Source: Trichaptum fuscoviolaceum
Lineage: Eukaryota > Basidiomycota > Agaricomycetes > Hymenochaetales > Trichaptaceae
Direction: 5' to 3'
Length of the DNA stretch: 64,000 nt
Assembly: GCA_910574455.1 (NCBI GenBank)
Contig: CAJSYZ010000005.1
Coordinates: 6,076,001 to 6,140,000 of the forward strand
Shown here: piece after piece, positions 48,094-59,556 of the stretch
How the letters are laid out: each line of letters starts with the position of its first letter
How positions within the stretch are numbered: position 1 is the first letter of the stretch
The notes under the pieces: model-generated
Databases searched by the model: none
Seen by the model: only the letters and a program-made list of their open reading frames with translations
What the model was told of the DNA's origin: nothing
Translations under genes and position numbers: made by a program

Positions 48094-49006
48094 CTGCAAA
48101 GAAACCACTGCGAGGAGACAGGCTTATTCACTCCCTTTGTAAGTTTTCGCAATCCCGTATCGGATGTGTATCAGCAAAGGGAGGAGGAATAACGGATGTG
48201 ACGTAACCGAGGTCTTGGGTGAAATACATTGCCGTATTGGGTGACGATAACACGGATATGTATCCGACGTGAGTCAGATTCAACGTCTGGAGACACTCAG
48301 GCTCTCCCAAGGTAAGCTGTGAGGGGCAGGTAGAAAGATGTGTTGTACTGATACGTGCGATGGAACTCACTCAGATTTTGACATATCACTGGTCCATTCC
48401 AGCTGAAATTGAAGCTCTTGAACATGGCCTGCTATTCAGGTCAGTATTTAATCTCCTGTCTTGTCCACTGATGGAATGGGTGTGCACCATGCAGACGATC
48501 TGTAGTGTACTAAGAAGTAGTGACGGCGAAACTTTGGAGCAAGAGGCAGTTTCTCACGTAATTTAGCACACCCGATCAGTAGCCATAGTCAACAACTCCC
48601 AAACATCCCTCCCCTTTAAGAGATCCGTCTGCCTGAATCCAACAGCAACTTCAGCCTCAGTATACGGCGATGTGCCCTAGCTCTCCTTATTCAATCATTA
48701 CTAGCAGTAGGCGCGACAGGAGGGGATAATGCCCCACTGGCAGTAGTAGGGATGGATGCTCCCGCAACAAGAGGCCGAGCAAGATCAGCTCCGGGCGGCT
48801 CAGCAAGCGGAGTAGAATAAACAGCAACAAACGCTCCTTCCACAACGCAGCAACATCAATAGCAGTGACCGGCTGAACTTTATACTGCAGACTGTCAATG
48901 AGATAGTTCTCTCCCATTTCTTCTTGATAATGACACATTTGTTTTGATACAACGCCATGATACAGAAACAGCCAGGTAATCCAGCATACCAGATATTCTT
49001 GGTAGC
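48094..49006. other. Spacer between SDR copy B and AA9
   Basis: No gene. It contains the AA9 3' flank, plus short frames not conserved in copy A. Confidence 0.4.
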
Positions 49007-49980
49007 TTATCCCGTGAAAGGAGCGGGACCGGGGACCTTAAATTTGTTTGCTATGAGTTTACTCGTGCTTATTTGTTCTGAGCGGGAACTTACGGTGTAC
49101 GCTGTCGGCACGCTGCAGGCAAGATAAATCAGTTAGTAATAGTTTAGAAGGCCGAGAATTTTTTGGCGGTGGGACATACGGGTCCTGTCGATGTTACGAG
49201 GATTAGTAGTGAGAGTAAACTTTAATGAGGGCTTATCACGTACGTAGATATCAACAGTGAGGCCTGGATCATCAGGCTGAACATAACCGGGGATGGACAC
49301 CTTGGATGGACTTGCCGATCCTCCACCCGTGACCTTCACAGAGAAAGATTTCTTTTGCATCAGCTAGCAAATGCCTACCCGACACGCTAACGTACCGTAA
49401 TCTGTGCGCAGGAGATATACCATTGGGGGGCTCCGACGACATGGAGCCCGATTTGCTCGATACGAATAAGGTAGTCGCCAGCGGGGACGTCGCTCGGAAT
49501 CGTCGTCGACAGCTGACTCAGGTTGAAGTCCGTGAACGTGAAAGGGTCGAACGTCGCGCCCCACTCGGCGATCTTGAACCAGTTGGCGCCCGAGCCGTCC
49601 CATGTGGCTGCTGTTTCGCCCGACGGCACCTGCCCGAGGTAGATCGCAGCGGGGCCCTGATGGTAGAGCGTGTTGTCCAGGATGAAGCCAACGGTAGATC
49701 CGGCAGCAACTGACACAGTGTCGGTTGCGGCGCCTGGGTCGACGTTGCAGGTGATGTCGGGCGAGGTGACATCGGTGACAGGCGAGTTATTGACGGGCAG
49801 GCGGACCGCGGCGGTGGACGTCTCGCTTCCAGCGATGAGAGTTGTCCAGATGTCTAGAAGTATGCAGGAGTTAGTCAAGGGTCGTGGAAGATAAAATGGA
49901 AGGTGAATATAAAATGTACAATGAGCCGAAACGCTCTTGATGACGCTGGCAGCAAACAGGAGGGAAGTAGCAACCTTCAT
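49007..49980 (-). CDS. AA9 lytic polysaccharide monooxygenase
   Basis: Secreted copper enzyme that oxidatively cuts cellulose or related beta-glucans. The ATG at 49978-49980 gives a 19-residue signal peptide (MKVATSLLFAASVIKSVSA) followed directly by His, the N-terminal copper ligand. An intron falls right after this His codon, then YIWTTLIAGSETSTAAVRLP. The second brace His lies in NTLYHQGPAA and the axial Tyr in APQWYISCAQITV; Cys in SPDITCN and YISCAQ can form the usual disulfide. VTGGGSASPSKVSIPGYV and, after two more introns, DPVPTAYTVPGPAPFTG complete the standard AA9 end with the stop at 49007-49009. No CBM1 or linker. The short last exons were found by matching the family's usual ending. 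About 230 residues. Copy A has lost this gene body. Confidence 0.92.
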
Positions 49981-51520
49981 GGCGGGGAAGTTCTGTCGGT
50001 TTGAACGAACTGTGCCTTTCTTTTCGTTTCTGAAATACCATTGCATATCGCATAGGAGGCAAATGCTCGGGGTTAGAATGCCCGACTAAAACATACCACA
50101 CATGAGCGTCGGTGAATTTCAGGACGACATATGGTATCCGCTGACAAGCACGTATGTGAGAATGCACGAGGAGGATATCCAGGAAACAATACAGGGAAGT
50201 CGACGAGATTTCAGCAGTGTATGTCTGCGGCAAATTTGCTCCACATTGGATTGAATATAGGCAAGTTAGAGTGCATAGTCGTGATAGCTAAGACGCCGAA
50301 GTTGTGCCTATGTCTGGGGTTCGGAGTACGCGGGATTCGTGACAAAAGATTTCTTCCGTGATCTCAAGAGGCGCATTCGGTCATAGGATGAAAGCGGAAG
50401 TAATGGACGGTATAGAATATACCTCGGCAAGACACAGCAGAGATGTGAGTTTGGTATGCGAATGTTACGACAACATGGCAACGTCGACATTGCGTGTGTA
50501 AGTTCTTGCGCAGTTTATGCGAGTTGTCCGCTCCCAGGACCACGACACATAAGCCGCAGTGCTTCGAGCTCAAGCTTCAAGTCGGTAAGAAGGGTTGAAA
50601 GTTGTCGACCTCTCTGTACCGATCGCAAGTTTATACACTGGCATTACATTGCCCTGTATATCACCCCTGTATTCCTCCCACTTATCGTCCCTTGGCGCTT
50701 TTACTGCTCGGGGATACAGCCACGTCTAGAGTCTGCCTAAGAATCTATAAGACGTGATCATTTTTCGAGCTCATTGGCAACCATACGCCCGAGTGGGTGT
50801 TATATCGCAAGGAATAGGGGGGGGGGGGGGGGACGTTGTCACGTGTTATCGCATTCTCTCCAAAGTTCAGAGTTCGAGTCAAGTCTCGAGAAACACCTCA
50901 CGATAGACCTATCATGAGGCCTGAGGTTCTGCAACCTATAAAAATGTGCGCAGGAGTATAAGCATCATATATGACATCCAAGCACGATGCTCACAGCGTA
51001 TGTTTCCTTTTATTTCGCCTGCGTCCTCTATGACCACCTGAGCTCACGGCGGTCTATAGCACCTTCTCTCCCTTCTTAGAGACCCGACCAGCTCCTGCAA
51101 CCAAACTATTCCCTTTTCTTTCAGCGGTAGACTGCACTCTCTCCCATATTAGTGCACAAAGAAGCATATCCTGCCGGGAACGCAGGGCTGACAACGACGT
51201 CGCAGTGTTCGATTTCTTGAGCGAATTTTATAATATGGCTTGACTAAATATTCAAGGCATTTTAGCGAGCTGGATCGTGGAGTCTAGCGGGTAAGTCAAA
51301 GCTTCAACTTGGAGTTGATTCGTTGACCAACTTGAATGACTCCGAGATGTGATGACGTGGGAAGTTCCTATTGGTAGTTCCTACTACTAGTAAGTACTGA
51401 TCAGTCTGATCTTACATCCTGAATGTTCAACATTCACTACAACTTAAATGGCCTAAGCACCAGACGAAGCAGGTGGTTGAAAAAGGTAGAGCGATCCATA
51501 AATATTGAATTATTTATACA
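49981..51520. other. AA9 upstream region and MDR 3' flank
   Basis: About 1.3 kb of AA9 upstream DNA colinear with copy A, then the 3' end of the MDR gene. It contains a G16 run. No gene seen. Confidence 0.45.
50817..50832 (+). repeat. G16 homopolymer
   Basis: Sixteen consecutive G in the upstream DNA of AA9 copy B. The matching position in copy A (about 40300) has a short G/A-rich stretch instead, so the run is a later expansion or an assembly artefact. Confidence 0.8.
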
Positions 51521-52854
51521 TCAATCCGATATCCTTGTGATTATTTTCCCAGTACTTTTCCCTTCGAATATCCCATGCCACGTCTTTGGAATATCTTCGA
51601 ACTTACCGCGAAGGTCGACAACAGTCTCTGCAGTTCCAGCGACAAACCTGTCTGCCATGACAGCATCTGTAAGAGCTTTACCGCCTTCCTCAATGCGACT
51701 AAAATACTCCAGCATACTGAACCCCTTGAGCTCAAGGCTATTCAACAGTATCAAGCCAAAGTTGTGAAGCGAGGTGCTCAGACCCTTATCCAGAACTAAA
51801 GAAAGAAGGTGAATGAAGGTGCTGTGCGGTCAGGAGTTCAGGCAAGCACAATACGTACCCGCCATTGCACCGCACAATCCGACAACGCCGTGCGGATTCA
51901 TATGCACAAGGACTTCGTCGAGGATGGGTCCCCCCACGTTGTCGAAGAACCTGAACATATCCATGAATCCCATAACAAGATGCTAAATGTGACAACCCAC
52001 TTGTCTACACCATTCGGTACCACGTTCTCCAAGTCCTGGGCGAACGTCTTGCTCTTATAGTTCAATGCGGCATCTGCACCAATCTCTAGGAGCCACTCGC
52101 ATTTCTCCTGCGAACCAGCTATGCCCACAACGCGGGATACGCCAAGTACTTTCTTCGCATACTGAACTGCAACGTTCCCAACAGCTCTTATAAATATGTT
52201 ACAAACAGACGTCCGGTAGGAGAAAAGAAAGAATATACCCTGCAGCACCACTAACAACCAGTGTGTCAGTCGGTTTCGGTTTCAGAACATCGACAAGGCA
52301 CCAATAGGCGGATTGGCCCGACATCCCTAGTGTTCCAAGGAATACGCTTGGGCTCAGTCCTGGCAAAGTTCTTGGGATATATTCAGTGTTCCTTTGTAAA
52401 TAAGTATTAGTTTCGCCGGGACTTACTGCAGAAGATTCGCTTGACTTTTCTGAACGACTGCGTACAACACCCAGCCAGACATACTAAATACAAGATCGCC
52501 TTCTTTAAACTTGCCGTCGCCTCCAGAGCTAGTGGTACCGCCGACCTTGAGCACCCTCGATACCGAGAACGCCCACATCGGGGCACCTATCGGGAACTCC
52601 GGCATTTTCTTCCCTGCCCTCTTTGCCACCTTTTCCGCGAGCCCGGATTTGTCGGTGGAAATCCTGATGAGTTGTCCGGGTTCATTTGCGAGGTAGAGAT
52701 TCTGAATTAGGAGCGCACTGGAGGGGAGCTCTGACTCTGAAGGAAGAGAAACTTCTCCGAGCCGAAAGGTTCCAGAGGGCGAGAGTGAGAAGTCGACAGC
52801 GCCGGAGACACGGTTTTGGAAAAACCAAGCAGGGGTTTTTGTTGGCAAAGCCAT
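51521..52854 (-). CDS. Zinc-independent medium-chain dehydrogenase/reductase (NADP-dependent alkenal/leukotriene-type)
   Basis: Quinone-oxidoreductase-like MDR enzyme, cytosolic, reducing the double bond of alpha,beta-unsaturated carbonyls in known relatives. The ATG at 52852-52854 begins MALPTKTPAWFFQNRVSGAV. Conserved parts are NLYLANEPG, GDLVFSMSGWVLYAVV, PGLSPSVFLGTLGMSGQSAYW in an exon at about 52400-52260, TLVVSGAAG/AVGNVAVQYAKK (the cofactor loop, split by an intron), VVGIAGSQEKCEWL and FFDNVGGPILDEVL. No zinc-binding Cys/His set is seen. The last exon ends GKSTGKIITRISD, stop at 51521-51523. All exons join in frame. About 360 residues, typical. Confidence 0.88.
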
Positions 52855-53114
52855 CTAATGCATGTGTTGTATTATTATTGCGTGGCTCTTATATGTAGGT
52901 GTTGTTAGTAATGAACATATCAACCTCAGATAATTCGTATGACGATTCTTGCGGACTCAGCTTGAAGTACACGCGCGTCTCGGTCGGTCCACTTTGAGAC
53001 CAGTGCATTTGATGCATTATGTTACAGCACGCCACGTACAATACGAGTCACCCACACATATATCCTACGTGTACACTTGACATTTTAAAACATGTACAAA
53101 ATACAGACTTGAAC

Positions 53115-54491
53115 CTACCCTGGAGTCTGTGGTGTTGAGTTGCGGAGCAGCCACTGTACACCTTGATCGAAATCATCTCTCCACTTTTGGCTTTTCTTCA
53201 GCTGAGGGAAGACAATGGAAAACCCATGTGGAACACCCGGATATCTGTCGAGCATCCCAGTCATCAGTAAATAGACCTGCACATTGAATACAATTGCATA
53301 CATATCAAGTTTGACGGGAACACCATCCTCTTCTAGGCGTTGTGCATAACAAAGGCCCTCATCGCGAAGCGGGTCGCCACCAGCTACTTGGATGTAAGCA
53401 GGCGGGACGCCGACGAGAGACTCAGCAAGAAGAGGTGAAACTTCCAAATGTGTTGCAGGACCCGCTTTGTAATTATCTGGATGACTGTCATCGATCTCCT
53501 TGAATCAGTAACATATATGTTCGTTAGGCTCACCCCAAAACGAAGTGATAAGCTCTTTCGTTAAGATAGGATCATCTTTGTTTTGCTCAGGCGAAATAAT
53601 CTTGTCCCTAAACCTGATATGAAATTCGAGCGATGAGTTCTCCCCCCTCACACAAAATTTGGGCCTGAACATACATACCTCTCGGAATAGCCATCTGGTC
53701 CCGGATGAATAGCCGGTGGGACCTGAAGTATCTGACCAGTAAGTTTTCCCTTGAGGTCGCTATCGGTGCAAGCTCTCTGGGTTATTATGCAGACGAACAT
53801 AGCACCCGCTGAGAGGCCGTTGACAATAAAGCCCTTCTTCAAGTCGACTCGCAGTTCTTCGGTGTTATTGACAACCTAAGTATCCAACCAACCATAAACA
53901 CTGGTTGGTCATAGGGCATCATTAGTCTACTTACCCATTTAACAGCAGTGTAGCTATCATCGATCCCAATCGGCCATGGGAACTCCGGAGCAAGCCTATA
54001 ATCGACATTTACAACTACGATGCGGTGTTTTTGGCAAGCCAATCGGCATTTCAGCTCATCGGAATCAAGATTCCCGAGACAGTATCCACCTCCTATTAAA
54101 TCTATCAGTGGTCAAATTCCTGTACAACGATTAAGGCGTACCATGAAAGTCGACAAGAACCGGAAACTTCTCCTCAGGGCCCTGAGAGAGAGGGGTATAG
54201 ATACGGATGGATATCTCTCCCTCTGGCTTGAATACAGAGATCTGTTTCTCCTCGACCCTGATGCCCTTCACTGAGGTCCAATAATAAACTACGTTGGTAT
54301 AGAAGCTACAGTTGAAAGCACTCACAAGATTCTTTGTCCGCCGTCTCTACCATCTTACGAGCCAACGCATTACCCAATTCCCTAAGAGTCCTCATATCTG
54401 TGTTTGGTGGCACAGTCCGTTGGCCTTCACCTTTAGCCAGGACCTCCGTCATCTCGGCATCTGGAAGCGAGTAATGAGTCCATTCAGCCAT
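53115..54491 (-). CDS. Alpha/beta hydrolase, HSL/HGGG-type esterase
   Basis: Carboxylic-ester hydrolase of unknown substrate; no clear signal peptide, so probably intracellular. The start at the ATG 54489-54491 gives MAEWTHYSLPDAEMTEVLAK. The oxyanion-hole motif HGGGY is formed across an intron (DFHG/GGYCLGN). Then DYRLAPEFPWP, the nucleophile elbow NGLSAGAMF (GxSxG), the acid in AGGDPLRDEG and the base in PGVPHGFS complete the triad. Introns also interrupt after ETADKE, after AVKW, after GYSER and in KLDMY/PGVPH. It ends RNSTPQTPG with the stop at 53115. About 350 residues, normal for the family. An upstream GTG in frame would add two residues, but ATG is preferred. A TATA-like TATATAA lies about 105 bases upstream (54596-54603). 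Confidence 0.85.
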
Positions 54492-55780
54492 GACCACGAA
54501 GCTACTGAGATAGGTATCCTTGTAGCGACTTGGATCAAAGAAGAAGGGAATAGGTGAGAATAGGTAGTCTTTTCAGTTACGCTGAGAATATTCGGGTTAT
54601 ATAGACGTGAAGAATGTGTTTATCGGCTCGGGAACAACTTGAAAAGTATTGCCTGGATTCAGCTTGAGCGGTGCCTATGGATCCTTTCAAGGCAGGTCAG
54701 CAGGACGCTGATAGAATTTGTCCAAGTCATACGACTCCGAATCGTACCACAAGACCACCGTGCCGGCCCAAGACGTTGACAGGCATCGTGATGGTTTCGT
54801 TGAATTCATAGTGATATTGATATCGGGGTGCGAATGAAGACTAGCTTGAAGTAGAGAGCGGGCGTGACTTCGCCGAGAGATGCTTCGCTCCCTTGAGTTT
54901 GTTCTGTGCAATCGGATTAGACTGATGAGATTGAGTCGGGATGACAAGTCCACCCAGCAGAGATTTGTGGGACTCGAAGTTGAGGAGAAAAGCGAACACA
55001 AAGAATTGAGCGGAAGAAGAAATCATGTAAACTTGAACAAACTTTGACTTACATTCCCTCTACTTCACTTCTTCAAGTCTCCTTCACCAGCACATGCAGC
55101 TCTTACGTTCCACTAAATTGGCAATAATTCCTATGTGGCCTTTCGGTCCAAATTGACAACTCTACGAAGGAAATCACTATTAGCCATTGGTTCAATTCTA
55201 GAACGGTATGTCTACATTTTTTGCGAAAGCGTAGTGTTCGTGTTTGCAACAATGTAGTGTTCTAAGTTTTTTTCCCTTTTCTCCTTCTTAACACTAGATA
55301 CCGCTAGCAGTGTGGTACTCCAGACATGGCAACTCGAAGGCTAAGTGCCCGTCGTCGGCTTAAATGATACTCGGCGAAAACTATGCATCATAGGCACTGG
55401 TCTCGCTGCAAAACTCTTTCATGATTCACGGACTAACTTTGCCATCACCATCGGCGTTCAAGTGCTTGGATCAAAGCTGACGCGAAAGGAGATTTCCTGG
55501 GCTTGCATTTTCAGCTGATGGCATGGTTATTCAGCTCAGGGCGCTTGCAGCAGAAGAGTAACGCCGTTGAATTGGGTGGTCAAGCTGTCTCCCTGGTTGC
55601 TCGTGATGGCTATTCGAGCTGGTCGGAAATGGGATGGGAAGGAGGCTTAAAGCTGAATGTACCACGGCGTGACATTTCTTGACAAGAAAGAGGCAGTAGT
55701 CTCACTGGACAACTTTCGGTAAGCGCTCCAGGATCTTTACGCCTGTTACAACTACATCACCCATCAATACTAATATACAG
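54492..55780. other. Intergenic 1.3 kb
   Basis: A minus-strand frame of 61 codons at 54841-55026 starts with a hydrophobic leader-like sequence (MISSSAQFFVFAFLLNF), and an overlapping 104-codon frame ends at 54687. They could be exons of a small secreted protein, but I cannot join them convincingly. The rest shows nothing. Confidence 0.35.
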
Positions 55781-57029
55781 TCAATGTGGCAACGCAGAAC
55801 AAAGCGGCCGCTCTGTATCACATAATACCCTATTCTCTCCAGAAAAACGAAATATCGCTGCTTCTTTGAGGAAATCTAGTTTCTTCCGCTTGCTCATGAC
55901 CAGATACTCGACTCCCTCTGCAACGACTGTCCGGATCTTCTCCTTTGGCTCCCATCCCACCGGAGTCGCTTCAATTAGATGTGCACCAATCTGCGCTGTT
56001 GCCCCCCTCAAAAACACCTCATCGACCGGATACCCCTCCTTATACGCAGAAAAATACTCTTTGAGCGTCTCATCCACGAGATCCCTGGCGGTGTCTTCGT
56101 AGAATCGTCGCAAAGAGTGCATATCCGCGACAAACTGGCCAAAGTCCATATATGGCAGACCGGGTTTCGTGTCCTCCCAGTCGATGACAAAAATGCGTTC
56201 GACTGTCAGTGAGCCGGTCGTGCGGCCGCGTGTTCTTACTACAATGTTCTGAGTGTGAAAGTCGCCCATAGTGAAAACTCGCTGTGCAGCTGCACCTCCC
56301 GTTGCTCGTGTGATTTCCTGTACAATCTTCTCCGCTGTTTGTATCGTTCCCTCTGGCAGCGAACCCTCTAGAGGTGGATCTACGATTGCTTTGCCTGCTC
56401 GAGTCTTCCGATCTCCTGTCAGGGTGCTGACTACGCGAGTCAACGGTGCGCCGAAGCTCTTCATTTTCGTACTCTTGTCCAAATACTCCAGCAGTTTCAG
56501 ATCTTTCGAGCACTCCCTATGAATGGTCGCGAGAAATGTACCGAGCGCACGTCCTACAGTACGGCACGCCTGGATATCAAGCAGCCCCTCTTTTAACAAG
56601 TGCTTGAGAGTGTGCGTGTCCGTGCCGCAGTCTTCCACGATAAGGACATGCTCCTCCTTGTCGTAATGGTACAGTCTAGGCGCTCTCGCAATTGTGTCAT
56701 GGAGAAGGACGGTATTCACGATTTCGAGAGCCCTGGCTTCGAAGCTCTAGTACGCAATCAGTCATTTCGGTGAAAGTTTGTTGAAAGTCAGGAAATAAGA
56801 CTACCATTCGTTCCACAGAGAAACTGTACGTTTCATAACCAGAAGGCCATCCTTTCCCATGTTTCATGACAAGTGTTCGCATGCCATCGTAGGGGTTCCG
56901 TAAGTACAATCGAAATACATAGTTTATGTTCCCTCCACTCAACGACTCCACTTGGGAGCTTGCGAAAGGTGTTTCCGATAGGTATCGGAGCACATCATCA
57001 GGTTTGGAAAGATCTAGTCCTCTGGACAT
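55781..57029 (-). CDS. Aminoglycoside-phosphotransferase-family kinase
   Basis: Small-molecule kinase of the APH/choline-kinase fold, similar in layout to fungal proteins related to methylthioribose kinase; the real substrate is unknown. The ATG at 57027-57029 starts MSRGLDLSKPDDVLRYLSET. SLSGGNINYVFRL is the nucleotide-binding hairpin, and TLVMKHGKG contains the Lys that contacts ATP. An intron after SFSVERM leads to SFEARALEIVN. The catalytic loop reads TMGDFHTQNIVV, where the usual His of HGDxxxxN is Met but Asp and Asn are kept. IDWEDTKPG supplies the metal-binding Asp. The large second exon ends CSALPH with the stop at 55781. About 390 residues with no obvious defect. It shares no pathway with its neighbours that I can see. 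Confidence 0.8.
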
Positions 57030-57485
57030 TGTCTGAGAGAGCTGAAGACACACTGATTCAAGAGGAAGGAGAAACGACTACCACAAATGGTTACGAACTT
57101 GGGAGTGAGCTTTATGCTGGTCCTTCACGTTCTAGCATCGTACTCGTCTCTGAATATCGTCTCGACACATCAGTCGTCTCAGTTTAAACGCACACTGGCA
57201 GAGCACGATCCCCGTGCTTCCGCTGATGATTTGGTTGGATTTGAAAATGAGGTCCCCAGTATCCGGCTGCATAAGAGGTGCAGACTTCATTGTAAACATC
57301 ATTGCTATTCGCAATAAAGTCAATTGTCGCATTCTACTCCTCAGCCAAATTTGAACACGTACATTTTACAAAACATCCCCAGTCGATTCTATGAATTTAG
57401 AAACGGCTGGATCCAACTTGCCGGGCTGTTCGTTTTGCCAAGCATCTACTGAGCTCTTATCTTTGTCTGATATGTCCCGAACCTC
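57030..57485. other. Spacer between kinase and 5-oxoprolinase relic
   Basis: Promoter of the kinase and the former 3' flank of the oxoprolinase. No gene seen. Confidence 0.4.
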
Positions 57486-58980
57486 TTATTCGATGCCCCA
57501 CGCGCCTCCCCCTGGCGTCTCAATGATAAAGTGATCCCTGTCCAATGAATACTTCGCTTTTCCTCTGATATCGATGACGTACTAGTAGGGCTCGTGCAGC
57601 TGTGGTGCGTGGTGATCCTTAGTTCATGTATTTCCTTGCCGATGGATCAAATGCGTCACGATCCAGGAGGTCACGATCCTCCTTAATGAGCTGCTTGATT
57701 CAGTGGTTATTAACGCCCTCTCCGCCCCCCTCCTTACGGCGCACGCGACGAAAGGCTTAGATTGAAATTAGAATTGACACTTTGACAGAGTGATGATCAA
57801 CTGACGCCGCGACGTCCAGGCACAGCAAGGACACCTGAATCGGATGCATGGGCTCGATCATGAACGACGCCATCGCCGCCACGTAACCTGGCCGTCCCGC
57901 CGGATCACTCCCTGATTCCGAACCGATGCAGGATGAGGAGGTATCGGCGTTCAGGATCTCCACATTGCCGATGCAGATATTCGTGGTACGCGCGTGCACA
58001 TCGGACGTGCCGAGCCAGCCCAAGTCCCGCGCCCGAGCCTCCTGCGATAAGTCTGCAACGCCAGAGAGATTTGATCGAAAGAACAAGTCTCCGCTGCGAG
58101 ATATGAGACAAACCTCGTAAGACCCCCGACCGATTGTGAATGTAACATCCTTATCTTTCCCACTCGTGCCGAATGTCAGGTCAATAAATTTTTGTTACCA
58201 TCGGTTAGTGCCCAGTATTTATAGAAGGATTAGGGGATGCATATTGTACACCCCCGACCAAGATGATGTCGATGATGCGTTGGGAAGTAGGTACATTTCC
58301 CTCGCAGATGGCTGTCGTCTGCGATGTGGCTAGGAGTGAGTTCTTCGGGACCCTAACTGCAGAGATAGCTGAACCATTCAGTTTAAGACATTAAGCGTTA
58401 GGGCATAATGTCAAAAAGAACGAGCCAGACAGCATTGGAGTTTGCCCTTGCTTGACGTAGTCCGTCTTGAATAGATTATGGCTGAATGTACACCGGGGTT
58501 GGCGTATTGAGACGGTTGCGGACCTCGGCTCCGGTTCCTTCGGAGCCGAAAGAAAGTAAACCTGACCTCAGGCTGCGCATTCAAGTTGATTCGAACCCGA
58601 ATCAACCGGAATGAGTAAACTTGAAGCGCTCGTGTTGTCGTCAGGACTTAAGCACGATCTTGCCCATCCGTTGTGCCACATCTTTCATGAGGTTCCGCGC
58701 AGATAGGTCCGCGTTCTTGCGTATATGATGCATGTAGCCCTGAGCTGTTTCAGGTCATACTCCTCTAACATTGAGCGATTGGATACCCTTGCTGTTCGCG
58801 CAATCTGCGCTTCGAAGTCGCTTGTCCTTGTTTTTTCGGCAATCTGACGAGCCGGGATGTCAAGCAAACGACCATGGAGACCGGCGAGGTCGCAAAAGCC
58901 GTCGGACACGAGCTCGAGGGACACGACTTCGGCCACTTCGTGGATATTGGGAAAGAGCCTGGGGGGATACCGAGGATGAT
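57486..58980 (-). pseudogene. 5-oxoprolinase relic (hydantoinase-B half)
   Basis: Enzyme family that opens 5-oxoproline to glutamate in the glutathione cycle; here it is dead. On the minus strand, in the family's order, one finds GIPPGSFPIST (about 58971), EVVSLELVSDGF (58930), DFEAQIARTARVSNRSMLEE, MHHIRKNADLSARNLMKDVA (58733), LTFGTSG (about 58170), IAGGSGAG (58048), GWLGTSDVHARTTNICIG (58015) and finally RDHFIIETPGGGAWGIE with a stop (57486-57488). These pieces lie in different frames, with stops between them and badly eroded parts near 58330-58630. The N-terminal hydantoinase-A half is not found upstream. Assignment is from remembered family motifs and needs a translated search. Confidence 0.7.
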
Positions 58981-59556
58981 CTCGGATGGATCATCGGGAG
59001 ATAAGACATGGTTGATGGCGATAATGACTGGCAAATGACTGAGAGCGAATGTTAGACTTGTTTTGAGAAAACACAGAGGACACACTGGGACCAGCACGGG
59101 GCGGGTTCGTTATGAGGACATCGCCGACTTAGATGGAGCACTTAGGACTAGACATCGCCAAGACATGATGAGGTCAATTCGTCTCTTCGAAGTTGACTGA
59201 TAGATTGACCCATGAGCTCTGCTCCAACGCCCACGACCGTCAGAAAGCTGAGAGACTAAGGAATTGACGGCAGGTGATGACTTCAGCACCAATTGCTCAT
59301 TGTTGACTCGCGGCGACCAGAATTCCCTACGTTGATGAACGAGCAACATCGGAGGTGAGTGTATCAAGTTAGGCAGTCTTGACATCCATCAAGCCATACG
59401 TTTAAGTTGACTACATAGTAGTAGCCAGAGTGAAGTTCCCCGGGCCCACTCAGGCTGGCCGCAGTGGCAACCGCTCGGATAGTACTATTCAAAGTTTATC
59501 TTGAATTACATAATCAGCCACCAAAGTACTTGAAATGGATTCAAGTTGAACCAGAC
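58981..59556. other. Spacer before the F-box-like gene
   Basis: Short frames only. It ends with the 5' region of the F-box-like gene, whose frame is open upstream to about 59464 but without an ATG. Confidence 0.4.

Larger units (their letters stand above)
46620..51320. repeat. Segmental duplication, copy B (SDR plus intact AA9)
   Basis: Colinear counterpart of 37000-40797, offset about 9.6 to 10.5 kb. It carries the intact AA9 gene. After the end of strong similarity the word TGACGTGGGAA occurs in both copies (51353 in B, 41438 in A, beyond the MITE), which suggests the duplication reaches across the MITE insertion site. Confidence 0.8.

Noticed and set aside
35000..51500. Secondary-metabolite cluster made of P450, SDRs and MDR
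   Set aside because: No core synthase or cyclase in the window; the arrangement is better explained by tandem duplication.
59464..59556. N-terminal extension of the F-box-like gene
   Set aside because: The first codon of this open stretch is GTG; the first in-frame ATG is at 59557.
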